Counted from the stretch's first letter, positions 8,855 to 18,483 are shown. The stretch is 18,483 nucleotides of DNA from Discostella pseudostelligera (GCA_036940085.1 JALLBK010000585.1:1-18483), one strand, 5' to 3'. Notes: generated by a model from the letters alone, not told the origin. Numbers and translations are program-made.

Positions 8855-8936
8855 TGGATATCATGCATGATAGACAAAACTGTACCGCTGGTGCCATTGA
8901 GTTAATTGGGTTGCATCATGATGCAAATGGTACGGT
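8855..8936. terminator. Convergent 3' region with two perfect palindromes
   Basis: Only 82 bases separate the stop codons of the convergent STAND and Strawberry notch genes. They include a 12-base palindrome, ATCATGCATGAT (8860-8871), and a 16-base palindrome, TTGCATCATGATGCAA (8911-8926). A role in 3' end formation or in separating the two transcripts is possible. No canonical AATAAA is placed centrally; AATAAA on the minus strand overlaps the Strawberry notch stop at about 8936-8941. Confidence 0.4.
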
Positions 8937-11900
8937 TTATTTGAGAAAGAACGATGAGATTTTGGATGTCTTCTTTGCCGCAACATCAACTGTGGTCGAC
9001 TTCTGCTTCTTTCCATCTTGACTCTGCAAAGGAATAGAACCAATTGAAGCATTTCGTTTCTTTAAGCTATCGTCGACACCTAAAACATTTGAGTTCCTAG
9101 CTGACTTTGATGCTGCAACCCCAAAGAAGCTCTTCATCGTCTTACGTTCTGTCATCGCCCATGCTGAAGCCCGCTCACTGACAGGGGGATAGACTTCGTC
9201 TACATATGAAGGAGAGTCCAACGAGTCCTTTCGGACAGTTGCAACCTCCTGCATCCCTAGCATAAGCCGTGTAATGGCGTCATCAGTCACAGGAAACTTG
9301 ATACCAACAATCCTTTGTCCCGAGCCTGTCAGCTCTGCCCTGATGACACGGAGAGATCGTTGATTTAGCGGAGCATACTGGACAGCCTTCTCGAGAGAAG
9401 GTAGGACATGCAGCACGGCACCGGTGACAAGTCCTATCTCGGAAATCCGTGGTGCGAGACCATCATTGTGATAATCAAAGTTGGAGTTGGCATAAGCGTC
9501 GTCCCACAGGTCTCCAATATTGCCCCACTTGCGCCGAATGATACTAACAACATCCTTGACATTTTGGGTGCCAATAATATTAATATCATTCTCGTTCTTC
9601 TCTTCGAGATTATCCTCCTCACTCGTTTCTTTGCCGTCAGCAATTAAATTGATGGAGTTGAGAATATCGTCGGATGAGAGCAGCAGTTTGTATTTGTTTC
9701 TTAGCTCATGTGATGACATTTCGCAAGGATTTTTCCCCGTATTAGGACGAGAAATAATCATGAGATTCAATGGGTCAATGAAGTCCGCATCGCCAGCATC
9801 ATCCTTCGCGACCTTTCTTTGTGCAAACATGATGAGATGACGTCCGGCAATCACTCTCCTAGAGATATAAAATCCAGCCTTGCATTGTTTTTCGTCCTTG
9901 TCAGAAATGGCACCCATGCTGGTTGTTTTGGATTTGTTTAATCGTCCGCTCTCATCGTCATCAACGATAGTCTGTACGATTTTGTCGAAGCTGATACCTC
10001 TGTCAACGACGAGTCTGGTGAACGTAGTCACGGCACTACAGGATGTATCAATCGCAATTACTTCAGGAACCCCCTTAAGTGTTACGCGCGAGGCACGGAT
10101 TTCCTCCACGCTGCCTTCAAATTCACCCGTGGCCTTCGCATCCGCGATTACATCATCCAGCGTCGCCATGAAAAGTGAAAAAACCAAGTTTTGACGAGCA
10201 ACATCAAGACCAGCAAGTCGGTTCAGGAATGATTTCTGAATGATGAATAGGTAGTTAGACGACAAAGAAGAAGCAGGATCAAAGTATGTACTTGCATACT
10301 CTCTATCCCGAAAACTCACCACATTTGAAACGTCGCCCAATTCTAGCTGAATCACAGCTTTGGAAGCCTCAGTCAGAGCAAATACTCTTTTTTCCTCGTT
10401 ATCGCTCTGTGCACACTGAACAGCTGCATCATCTACTGTCGCGACAAACTTGTCCAGTATGTCGGTTGAGTTGCGGCAGGGGTTCTTTATGGGCTTTTCG
10501 CCCAAAGCTGAGAACGTTATTGACAAAGCCCGACGCCCAAAAATGCTGTCGATATCAAATTTATGAAGGTCGGTACCAGTCGCGGCGCGTCGATCGCCCT
10601 TGGTCAAAGCCCCCAGATGAGCCATCCGTTTACTGACAGCCGATGCAAATCGCCACTCTCCACCGAGTTCCGTCACGACCATCTTATAAATTGGTGCAGT
10701 CACCTGACCAGATCGATGCGATCTCCCTAACTGTTGAATTGCTTTATCAGCAGCCCACGGAAGCTGATGATCACAGAAGTTAAGATGTGCAAATGATGAA
10801 AGAAATCAATGATGAAGTCAAATTTGTGGACCACTCACCTCAATTGTAAAATGAACCCGCCTCTTGTGACTAGAGTTGCATCGTTTATCAGCATGCAGAC
10901 TTATTCCAGTGCTGGCGGCATCCGAGATTATTGCGACGTTCTTCTTGCCTTGCATGAACTTTTTCTTCTCGATAATATTTAATCGATCATTTTCATCATC
11001 CGCATTCACTTGCAAGGATAGCCCATACACTTTCTGTTTCGAACCATATCGTTTCACGTACTTGTACTTGCCGAATTTGTTGCGGAGAATACGACCATTC
11101 CTGCCCGTCATTTCAGCCACATTGTCCTCCCCGCCAAGTTTATCTATTAGATCATCCAGTGGATTTGGTGGCAGGTCGAGCAATCGAATTGAGTCCAGCA
11201 AGGCACTACGACGTTTCACCAACTCTGGAATGGGCTCCGGTGGAGGTTCATTCCGTAGTCGTTCCGCTAAGTTCGAGAGACGCGCATGTTCGAACAACTC
11301 AGCCTCCGTTGGAAAGCCATTGGGTGGAACGGCGGGTACTTTTGGTATATCTGGTGGAGGCAATGCTATTGGGAAATGATTGCGAACGAAATTCATCATG
11401 ACGCTTGCACACGTGGACACCAATCCGGAAAAGGTCATGTCCTCAAAGTCGATCTTTCCACCATTATTTCTCTCTGCGTCCTTCGCGACTGACGCAGCAA
11501 GTTCTTCCAACGCAGCTTCCATCCCAGCCTCTCCAGTGCTTTGCAATCCGATTACAATGGAATGATCGCCATTTTCGAGATATTGCTTTGCCTGCAAAAC
11601 GACCTCATCAATTTTTGCACAGATGCACAATTCCCGAAAGAAACGTTGGTGGGCGCTCCAATACGTTCTGATAAAAATCCCATGAGATTGATATGCAGGT
11701 GCAAAACAAGTTCCGTTGGGATAAAAAGGGCTCACCTCCATATTAATGCGGGTGCAGAAATGTTCATGAATTCAAACGCCGCCTTAACCTGCTCCTTTAT
11801 GGTGACCCACCACTGCACTGCAAGTCCGAACAAAGATGGTGAGCCAAAATGCAGGTAAGAATCAAGATTGCAAGAGACAACAGGAATGAAACAAAACATC

Positions 11901-13546
11901 TCCTTACCTGCTCCATCATAAGTTGCAATCGTAGCGGAATCCAATTTGACCTCCATCGTATGAAATTCGGCACCATCCCAGCTCAGCGTCCGAGCCAAGA
12001 AGATACCCTTCCGTTTCATCTCCAACGCAAGCATCTCCATCGCTCCCACACCTCGCTTCGCCAATGTTCCCTGGAAAGATTCAAATGTAGGGTACAGTGG
12101 ATTGGCACATCCCCACAGTCCAAGCCGGGTGGCATAGATCATGTGTTTAATATCGCTCACACCCGTGGCCGAGCAATACAAGACGCGAGCATTCGGCAGC
12201 CGTTCCTGCATTTCAAGGACTAACTTTGCTGTGCGTGTATCGCTTTCTAAATTCTTCGACTTATGCGCCTCGTCAAAAACTATTACACCCGAGTAGGATT
12301 GTTGCTCGTCACCACCATTTGTAGTAGCACCGCCGCTACCAGACAACCAACCGATGATATCTTCCATCCGTTTCCCACTCACCAACAACGAATACGTCAC
12401 AAACAAAACACCCTTATTTAATGATCCACCAGCACCCAATCCTTTACCCTTCTTGCCACCCACCACAGTCTGATCTAACATCTCAGCACCATCATGAACA
12501 GTGACATGACATCCCACATCGGTCAGGTCACGACGTGCATCTTGGATTAATTCTCGACTTACTGACATCCATAGATGTCGTCCACCGCCTTGATTTCGTG
12601 ATAATGCATCAAGGAGGATGGCGGAGATTTGACGTCCCTTGCCTATTCCGGCACCGTCTCCGATGAAGAATCCTGCAGAGAAAAAGAAAGCACAAGAGAG
12701 AATGAAATGAAATAAAGAATGGAGAATGATCAATGAGATAATGGACAATTGTGAAACGAACAGGGGTGGCAATGCAAGAAACAATTCTTTATCACTCACC
12801 AGCCCTCATCTTTCCTCCACTACCTGCACCATTCCCTGCACCACCACTACCAGAACGAAAGACTCGTTGAAATCTATGTATTGCCAACAATACCCCCTCA
12901 GCTTGCAAAGGCGATAACTTGTCTTGCTGTACCAGTGGATAGATCACTTTGGCAGCCTCATCGGGTACAGTCGGGGAAGACACAGAGGATAAAAGTGCTG
13001 ATTCGACTGAGGGAGATGTGTGACTACTGGAGCAGAGGAAGAGGTTGTTTTTGTCATTGCTGTCGACATTGTTGGCATCCGACGACGACGATGACGAAGA
13101 GGATGCTGCTGCTGCTGTATCGATAGTTTTGATGACATATTCACCACACCTAGAACCTAAAGTCTCACTATCTCTTCCATTATTTTCTTTCGCTGCGTTT
13201 GCTTCTGTATCAGAAGATAAAGCTGCTGCTAATTTTGGTATTGGTACCGCTGGTCGATTGTCATTGTCATTGGTAGCGTCATCGTCATCTGAATCTAATA
13301 ACTCGATGACTTCATTATTTTGAATCGATGCTCCTACTCCAGCAACATCAGTTGCATCTACTACTATGCTGCCACTAGTGCCAGTCGCAATTGCCTTTGT
13401 CGAAGCAGCAGCCTTGTCTTTCAACAATTGAACAATGCAGGGCGGCAAGCCAGTCGGTATATACGATGAGAAGGTGTCAATGGCATCGCCGCCGTCTTGG
13501 ACGGCATCTTCGCTCCTCCCGACAATGCTGTATAATTATCGGCCAT
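8937..13546 (-). CDS. sno: Strawberry notch (SBNO) helicase-like protein, five exons, 5' end uncertain
   Basis: Strawberry notch proteins are nuclear superfamily-2 helicase-like coregulators of transcription. Exons on the minus strand: 13546(uncertain)-12800, 12672-11908, 11817-11736, 11667-10839, 10763-8937. The introns (127, 90, 68 and 75 nt) are all GT-AG, and joining them keeps one frame and restores family motifs: RAG|FFIGDGAGIGKGR (Walker A, about 12661-12635), VIVFDEAHKSKNL (DEAH at 12263-12274), CSATG, RLGLWG, AKRGVGAMEMLALEMK, W-SAHQRFFRELC, VIGLQSTGEA, TGISLHAD and IE|LPWAADKAIQQLGRSHRSGQ (motif VI, about 10736-10704). At least 1,383 residues are secure, close to animal SBNO size. 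The N terminus carries a SUMO-interaction-like EVIELLDSDDDD (13278-13313), and the C terminus has two PIP-like SFF motifs. The only good ATG (13546-13544, MADNYTALSGG) is out of frame with the rest of exon 1, so a missed small intron, an upstream exon or a sequence error is likely. Confidence 0.9.
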
Positions 13547-14117
13547 GATGAAGTTGAAGAGAGAATGGAATTAGATGGCAGTGGTGATAGCATTAGCAGT
13601 GGTCTGCAGTGGTTGTGGTGATGATGTGAGTATGTAGGCAATGGCAATGGCAGTCGCAGGCCGCCGCCGTCGTCGATGGTCCGTCGTATGGCGCGTCGTC
13701 GTCGTCGGTCCACCCACTCCACTTCCACGTGGCACGGTGCGTTACCTGTACTTCCACGTGGCATCACTTGTTCATCCACGTGGCAGGTGCATCACCCTCT
13801 TGGGTCTTCCACCTGGCAGGGTGAGTAACGCCGTAGCGCTCGCGACATCGCATCTATCGGCAACTGAATCTATTAGGAGTATGAAGTAAGTATGTGGAGC
13901 GAATGCAATCCCCTGATACATCATGATGTCACACACTCATCGATTGTTATCGCGGTATAATTTACTTTAGTTCTTCGCGAGCTATTGTGTTTAATGAATG
14001 GATGGATTCTTCTCATTACGCTGCTTTGCGTTTTTTAGGCATCAAGCGTCGTTGATTTTGTCGTATCCTTGAGTGGTGATCGTGATCGATGGGTTGAAAA
14101 CATGCACTGATGATCCC
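13547..14117. promoter_or_regulatory. Upstream region of Strawberry notch and 3' flank of the MFS gene
   Basis: This 571-base stretch holds no convincing gene. Next to Strawberry notch it is GC-rich with CGTCGT-type low complexity (about 13660-13712), then comes a G-box array (13723-13818). The right half is AT-richer, with a 12-base palindrome ACATCATGATGT (13918-13929), and presumably includes the 3' UTR of the MFS gene. An open minus-strand frame at 13477-13779 is Arg/Pro/His-rich and looks like a by-product of composition. Confidence 0.6.
13723..13818. promoter_or_regulatory. Four-copy G-box array (TTCCACGTGGCA)
   Basis: Near-identical dodecamers lie at 13723-13734 and 13752-13763 (TTCCACGTGGCA), 13774-13785 (ATCCACGTGGCA) and 13807-13818 (TTCCACCTGGCA, core changed). 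The first three contain the palindrome CCACGTGG, the G-box bound by bZIP and bHLH factors in plants and algae. Start-to-start spacings are 29, 22 and 33 bases. The array is 177-272 bases upstream of the Strawberry notch ATG, a natural promoter position. Confidence 0.7.
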
Positions 14118-15966
14118 TTACAAATTCTGCCAAGAAACCCCAAATGCGCAAATGCCCAATATGACATTCAAAACAAACGGCAACTTCCTTCCGATCTTGC
14201 TCATGATCACATCTAACCAAACAGCAACTCTATCCCCACCACCACCTGCTGCTGCCGCCTCCATAGCACTACTCTTCCAAGCACTCCCCTTCAAATACAA
14301 CATGCCATACACAATGGGACAACCAATTTTCAGTAACGCCAACATAGATGCCTTCTCTCCCTGCAATCGTCCCTGTGGTACACCCAGTTCGGATGCTAAC
14401 GATGTCATGGCAGCACTGGTACCAAGTTTTTGTACCCCGGCTAACATACCAAGACATGCCGATGCAAGTACATGACGGTAGGAATTGGTGACGATGGTGG
14501 TGAGTGGGAAGATGAGGGAGGAGGCTATGGCAAGTAGAGATAGGGTCCGAACACCGAGTGATTGTATGATGAATGGTACGGAGATGTTGGCGACGATGGA
14601 GAGAATTCCGAAAAGTGCTATTTGAGTTTGTGTCCGGGATGGCGATGGCGACATTGATGGTTGAAATTGAGTTTCGTTTGCAATGAATGCCACATAGTAA
14701 AAATATGTATCGTATTGCATCAACATAGCACTTACCGACCAAATTCGAAAAGTCCTTCGGATGCAAACTCCACTCCTCTTTGGCAAACATTTGAAACACA
14801 TCTCCCATAAACATCGGTGCAGATTGGAGTAACAATAGCAATGCCAGAGTGCGCATGTGTGATCCGTACTGATAAAACAGTCGTACGCTTGACAGTGGTT
14901 TCTCCCAATATCCATCGTTTAACGAGGGAAGAATGACGTCCACCTCTTCGTTCTCCTCGTTTTTACGAGACTTTCCAAATGTCAAACTCTCCTCCATTCG
15001 GAATAATACATTGGCAGTGGCCAATACCGATAGCAAGCATGCCGTTCCGTAGGCGACGCGTTCCCCGTATTCTGTCAAACGTCCACCCACCACTGATCCA
15101 AGGAGGAACCCAAACGATGCAAACGCTGCTTGTTTCCCAAGGACGGAACCCATTTGTTCACTGGTACTACTACTTCCGCTGCTGCTCCTCGATGTCGATA
15201 TTGATGGTGCAAACACATCAGCAATAACCGTATTCGTCACAATCACCAAAAATCCACCCGCCACTACATTGACCATTCGTGATAAACATATGCTCACTAC
15301 GCCTGGATGTAATACCACACATAAATTAGCGCATGCAATGCAGGCATGCAATATCACTGAAGAACGTTTGCGTCCTAAAGTCGGTGAGTCGATTAGTGAT
15401 CCAACAAATGGGGAGAGGAGTAATTCAATGGAGGCTGAGGTGGAGGAGAGGATGGACAATATTTGAATGGCTCGTGCTTCTGGATAATGTTCTATGTTGG
15501 ATGATGATTCCATCAAGTTGTTGTTGTTGATATTTTTCGCAAGATGACGTGTAATGGAGGGTAGTGGAGAAAACATGACCATGGACACCGATGCAGTAAT
15601 GAGAAAAGATGTTTGAAGGAGAGTATTTAATGTTTGTGCCTTGAGATCATTGTGAAGGGAATGACTGCTGGTGGACGTGGCCAGTGATGATGACTTTGAT
15701 GTCGAGTTTGTCATTTGTCTTGCCGGCAACGTGGAAGATGCGCCGCCGCCGCCACCACGGGTGAGGATGGTATTGCCAACGCCTACGGCCGCCGTCATAT
15801 CATGTTGACGATGATGATTCTGGCTCGACCCACCCGCCGCCGCAGCAGCAGCAGCAGCTGCTGCTGCCACGCTGCCATTTTCAATGAAAGCCACAATGGA
15901 GACAACTAGTAGAAGTAGAAGAGTGGCATTACCGTGCTGCGTTGCCCTACTACGGGACGTCGCCAT
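14118..15966 (-). CDS. Major facilitator superfamily transporter, two exons
   Basis: A 576-residue membrane transporter of unknown substrate. Exons on the minus strand are 15966-14736 and 14617-14118. The 118-nt intron starts GTAAGT and ends ATAG; splicing gives DFSNLVALFGILS with exact frame. The start is ATG 15966-15964; the frame stays open about another 110 codons upstream but without an ATG. The N terminus has a signal-like hydrophobic run (LLLLLVVSIVAFI) followed by poly-Ala and a polar linker of about 80 residues. About a dozen hydrophobic segments follow, beginning LLQTSFLITASVSMVMF. The loop after the second, SPFVGSLIDSPTLGRKRSS, fits MFS motif A (G-x-x-x-D-x-x-x-GRKR). The second half includes QGEKASMLALLKIGCPIVYG, resembling the TetA/MFSD14-like drug or sugar porter branch. 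The N-terminal signal and linker are longer than in typical MFS proteins. It shares a divergent promoter with the GEX1-like gene. Confidence 0.85.
15836..15868. repeat. GCA/CTG triplet tract encoding poly-Ala
   Basis: A run of GCC/GCA triplets followed by CTG triplets encodes 11-12 Ala on the minus strand after the signal-like segment of the MFS protein. The central GCAGCAGC...GCTGCTGC arrangement is an inverted repeat able to form a hairpin. Confidence 0.85.
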
Positions 15967-16341
15967 CGTTGAAGCAGTCGGTGGATTTGGTTTTGATTTT
16001 GGCTGAACCACCACACTATCGCCACAACTTTGCTTAGACTTCCCCGCCAATAATTGTTCGAGCTTCCCGCCATAACGTTTATTGAACTCCTTTGTAGAAT
16101 TTCTATTGGGTGAACTCAACACAACAACAACAAAGGTGAAGGTGAAGGTGCAACAAGACAACAAGGCGACGAGCGATGCCGACCCACACACAGTCAAACA
16201 TGACCATGAATGCTCTCGTCGGCAGTCAACCTCATCGGCGGCCCGCCCTTGGCCAACCACTTGGCAAGGCGCACCGATATCAATTTTATGCAGTCGATGT
16301 TACACCGATGAGGATTATTTGGCAATATTATTTTCTGAGCA
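15967..16341. promoter_or_regulatory. Divergent promoter between the MFS and GEX1-like genes
   Basis: A 375-base region between head-to-head starts. It contains an ACA-rich stretch (16118-16132) and three tandem AAGGTG hexamers (16133-16150). No TATA box, G-box or E2F site was identified with confidence. An overlapping plus-strand frame (16082-16501) is out of frame with the GEX1-like protein and is not considered a gene. Confidence 0.5.
16133..16150. repeat. Hexanucleotide tandem repeat (AAGGTG)3
   Basis: Three perfect copies in the divergent promoter, about 190 bases upstream of the GEX1-like start codon. The function is unknown. Confidence 0.85.
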
Positions 16342-18483
16342 ATGGTTGGCTACCTTCGATTTATCATTCTCCTCCCTTGGATGGCGTTGGCGGCGGCGGT
16401 TGACGTTGCCTACGCGACGCCTCTGCCAACTAATTATGCTCCGGGCAGTGCATACGCAGTTGCTGATGCTGCGACTACGCAGATCTTCAGTGATATTCTG
16501 AAAAATCAAGTATCGGCGAAAAGTGCCTTCACCTCTTCGTCACCAGAATGTTGGATGAATTCCATCTATACAATCCATCGATCGGCAACGAGTGGCGGAG
16601 GCGGAGCTGACAACATGAGGGATGATGCACAGAATCACCAACAATACCATCATGATTCATTGGGTAGCTCCTTCTTTGCCTCCATGACCACCGACCAGCA
16701 AGAAATCTTTGCTTTAGAGCTAACACATTGTCAGTTGATGAAGGCGAATCGACAGCTTTACGATTCTAGTCTAGTAGTAGCATCCCATCCAACCACCGCC
16801 ACTCCGATGGAAGTCCAAGGCTGTGCAGTGGGGTTGGGGAATACAAGCCCGTATCATGCATCTTCCTGTTTTCCTCTCATGTCAGAGTATGCATTCCAAC
16901 TGTACAATACCATGTTCCTCCACACTCGCGAAGTTTGTGCCAGCCTCACCGAAGAACGAATGATGCACCAAAAAGAAGTTATCACTCACATGTTAGTAGG
17001 TGCATCCGCGGCAGTATCGCAGCAAATGCAGAATGTTCTGGAGGAGGTTACGACAGTTGCGGAGAAATTGAATGAGCAATCGACAATGATTGAGGAGATT
17101 ACCACCCAAACTTCCATAGTTTTTGAGCAATTGCAGGCTGAGGCAGTGTTGATGGCCGAGCAGCACAAGGAGATGACCGCCCAGTCTTCCACTATTTTTG
17201 AGCAATTACAGGCTGATGCACTATTGCTGGCCGAGCAGCACAAAGCAAATGAGCAAGCAGCGGCTGTGACGATGGAACAAATCACTAGCCAGACTACGAT
17301 GGTACTTGAGAGGGTACAAGTAGAAGTGACTTCAGTTATTTCGGAACAACAGAAAGCCCATGAGCATGCGGCGGCTATATCAATGGAACAAATCACCAAC
17401 CAGACTACAATGGTACTTGAGAGGGTACAAGATGAAGTGACGTTTGTGATTGCGGAACAACAGAAAGCACATGATCACGCAACTTCGATGGTACTCGGAA
17501 AGGTGCAATTTGAGACTGCAGCCTTGATTGCCCAGTTCGCCGAGCAGGCGGATAAGATCAAAGAACAGGATCATGTAATTGAACGCATGCAGGAGGTGAG
17601 TGAGGTTCTCGTTGACCATTGAAAGTATCTTGCGCAATATTCTCTCATGACTACTCTTGCTCTCGGAAATGCAGTTACTCGCGAGAGCGAATGAACAGTT
17701 GAAACCACTGTCAAGCATTGAGTTCATTGTCCAAACTGCCGAAGATGGATTCGCTGCACTTAAAGTCATCGTGAATTTCGTCCTCTCGATGTTCATTACT
17801 TGGATGATTACAACACCGACATTACTTCGAAGTGGTCGGCGCTACATATATTTACTTTTTACTCTGAGCCTGTTTGTTGAGATCGCTTTCATGATGCGGC
17901 TCTCCGGAGGTGACCAGTCCGTTGAGGGTTCTGGGATAGAAGTCCAGCTGGTAGTTCGAGTTTGGACTCGGGTGTCTGCCCTCTTGATATTCTTCGTCTC
18001 GCCAATGGTCTCATGCCTCTCGTCTCCAGTGAAGGACGTTAGCGCCTCATCCGTCACAACGGAGGATTTGTTGAAGATTCAAACTGGGACTAGAAGTACA
18101 GTTCACATTGAAGTCCCGAGCAACGCTACCAATGTATCCTCATACTCCGCAGTCACTATGAATGAAGAGAGAAATAAGCATGCTAGGCATGATAATGTTT
18201 CTGTGTCCGTTCTGAATATGGAAAGACGATCATTCCAATCGCCGTTGAAGCAGATCGCGCCGGTAGTAACTCCTACAAAGCAACGAGCTGATGCCAGCGA
18301 GAATTGCATCGCGCACCCAACCGGTGGCAATCAGTCAGCCTCGTTTGACCGTAATGACTTTGCACTGGAGTACATGCTCGATGAAGGAAACGACGGTGAT
18401 TGTAGCTCCTCTGGCGACGACTCTTCATGCAACATCTCATCTACTCATGCAACAAGTAACAACAAGCGCACAGTGTCAGACAT
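16342..18483 (+). CDS. GEX1: GEX1/Brambleberry/Kar5-family nuclear fusion protein, 3' partial
   Basis: This family acts in nuclear membrane fusion during karyogamy after gamete fusion, in the nuclear envelope/ER. The start is ATG 16342, followed by a signal peptide (LRFIILLPWMALAAA, cleavage near ATA-TPLP at 25). The Cys-rich luminal domain shows the family pattern: C70-W71, ALELTHC130QLMKANRQLY, C161, C176 and AFQLYNTMFLHTREVC199. A coiled-coil region (about 205-418) has 25- and 37-residue internal repeats. Exon 1 ends at 17595 (GAG|GTGAGT) and exon 2 starts at 17675 (TGCAG|TTACTC), a 79-nt phase-0 intron. Exon 2 encodes three hydrophobic spans (about 447-465, 476-492 and 515-533), matching the C-terminal membrane cluster of GEX1 and Brambleberry, then a polar, Ser/Asp-rich tail still open at the window edge (687 residues visible). 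Identity rests on the Cys pattern plus topology, not on a search. Confidence 0.82.
17125..17493 (+). repeat. Internal repeats in the GEX1-like coiled coil (25-aa and 37-aa periods)
   Basis: Two units of 75 bases start with EQLQA at 17125 and 17200. Two units of 111 bases start with MEQIT at 17272 and 17383 and share TTMVLERVQ and EQQKAH; a truncated third begins near 17488 (MVLGKVQ). DNA identity between the 111-base units is high, so this duplication looks recent. Confidence 0.8.

Noticed and set aside
10876..11379. Open plus-strand frame of 167 codons
   Set aside because: Antisense to Strawberry notch exon 4, which has clear family motifs and a spliced frame.
12673..12799. Frame read through between Strawberry notch exons 1 and 2 as coding
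   Set aside because: Clear GTGAGT donor and TTTTTCTCTGCAG acceptor; removal restores RAGFFIGDGAG, while read-through gives a stop and a spurious hydrophobic segment.
13477..13779. Open minus-strand frame with Arg/Pro-rich sequence
   Set aside because: Its composition comes from CGTCGT and G-box repeats; its reading is out of frame with Strawberry notch exon 1 and it shows no domain.
15967..16307. Upstream extension of the MFS frame with a hydrophobic stretch
   Set aside because: The frame is open but holds no ATG, and it lies in the divergent promoter; the ATG at 15966 followed by a signal-like segment is preferred.
16082..16501. Open plus-strand frame of 139 codons upstream of the GEX1-like gene
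   Set aside because: It is repeat-rich (Thr and Lys-Val runs) and overlaps the GEX1-like signal peptide in another frame, which is far better supported.
17101..17500. Regular repeats considered as a CRISPR-like or satellite array
   Set aside because: The repeats are in frame, encode a coiled coil and have no unique spacers.

Overview
The window looks like nuclear DNA of a stramenopile alga, most likely a centric diatom. The evidence is: dense eukaryotic genes on both strands, short GT-AG introns (68-127 nt) that restore recognised protein families when removed, many triplet and low-complexity tracts inside coding sequence, an AAA_16/STAND-type ATPase of a kind I associate with diatoms, and nuclear families (Strawberry notch, GEX1/Kar5). 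No rRNA, tRNA, CRISPR array, transposon or insertion sequence was recognised. The diatom assignment is inference; the eukaryotic gene structure is seen directly.

Layout from left to right. (1) 103-1257 (+): a single-pass secreted/membrane protein with a Cys-bearing ectodomain and an acidic tail. (2) 1469-2922 (-): an unrecognised helical protein whose two reading frames meet at a CAG repeat, so an intron or frameshift is unresolved. (3) 2923-3343: a divergent promoter with a tight cluster of E2F-type sites, a G-box and CGATA elements. (4) 3344-8854 (+): a 1,836-residue STAND-type ATPase whose N-terminal module, including a helix-turn-helix-like segment, is duplicated in tandem, and which stops just where related proteins would add a catalytic output domain. 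(5) 8937-13546 (-): a five-exon Strawberry notch (SBNO) helicase-like protein with an N-terminal SUMO-interaction-like motif and two C-terminal PIP-box-like motifs; its first codons are uncertain. (6) 13547-14117: its upstream region, holding four copies of a G-box dodecamer. (7) 14118-15966 (-): a two-exon major facilitator transporter. (8) 15967-16341: a divergent promoter. (9) 16342-18483 (+): a GEX1/Brambleberry/Kar5-family nuclear fusion protein, running off the right edge.

The genes do not form an obvious pathway. Two themes stand out: nuclear or cell-cycle biology (E2F-site promoter, SBNO with PCNA-binding-like motifs, karyogamy factor) and unusual modular evolution (tandem duplication in the STAND protein, repeat growth in the GEX1 coiled coil). 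The strongest items for follow-up are the GEX1/Kar5 homologue, the duplicated STAND module, the E2F cluster, the G-box array and the tandem PIP-like tail of SBNO.
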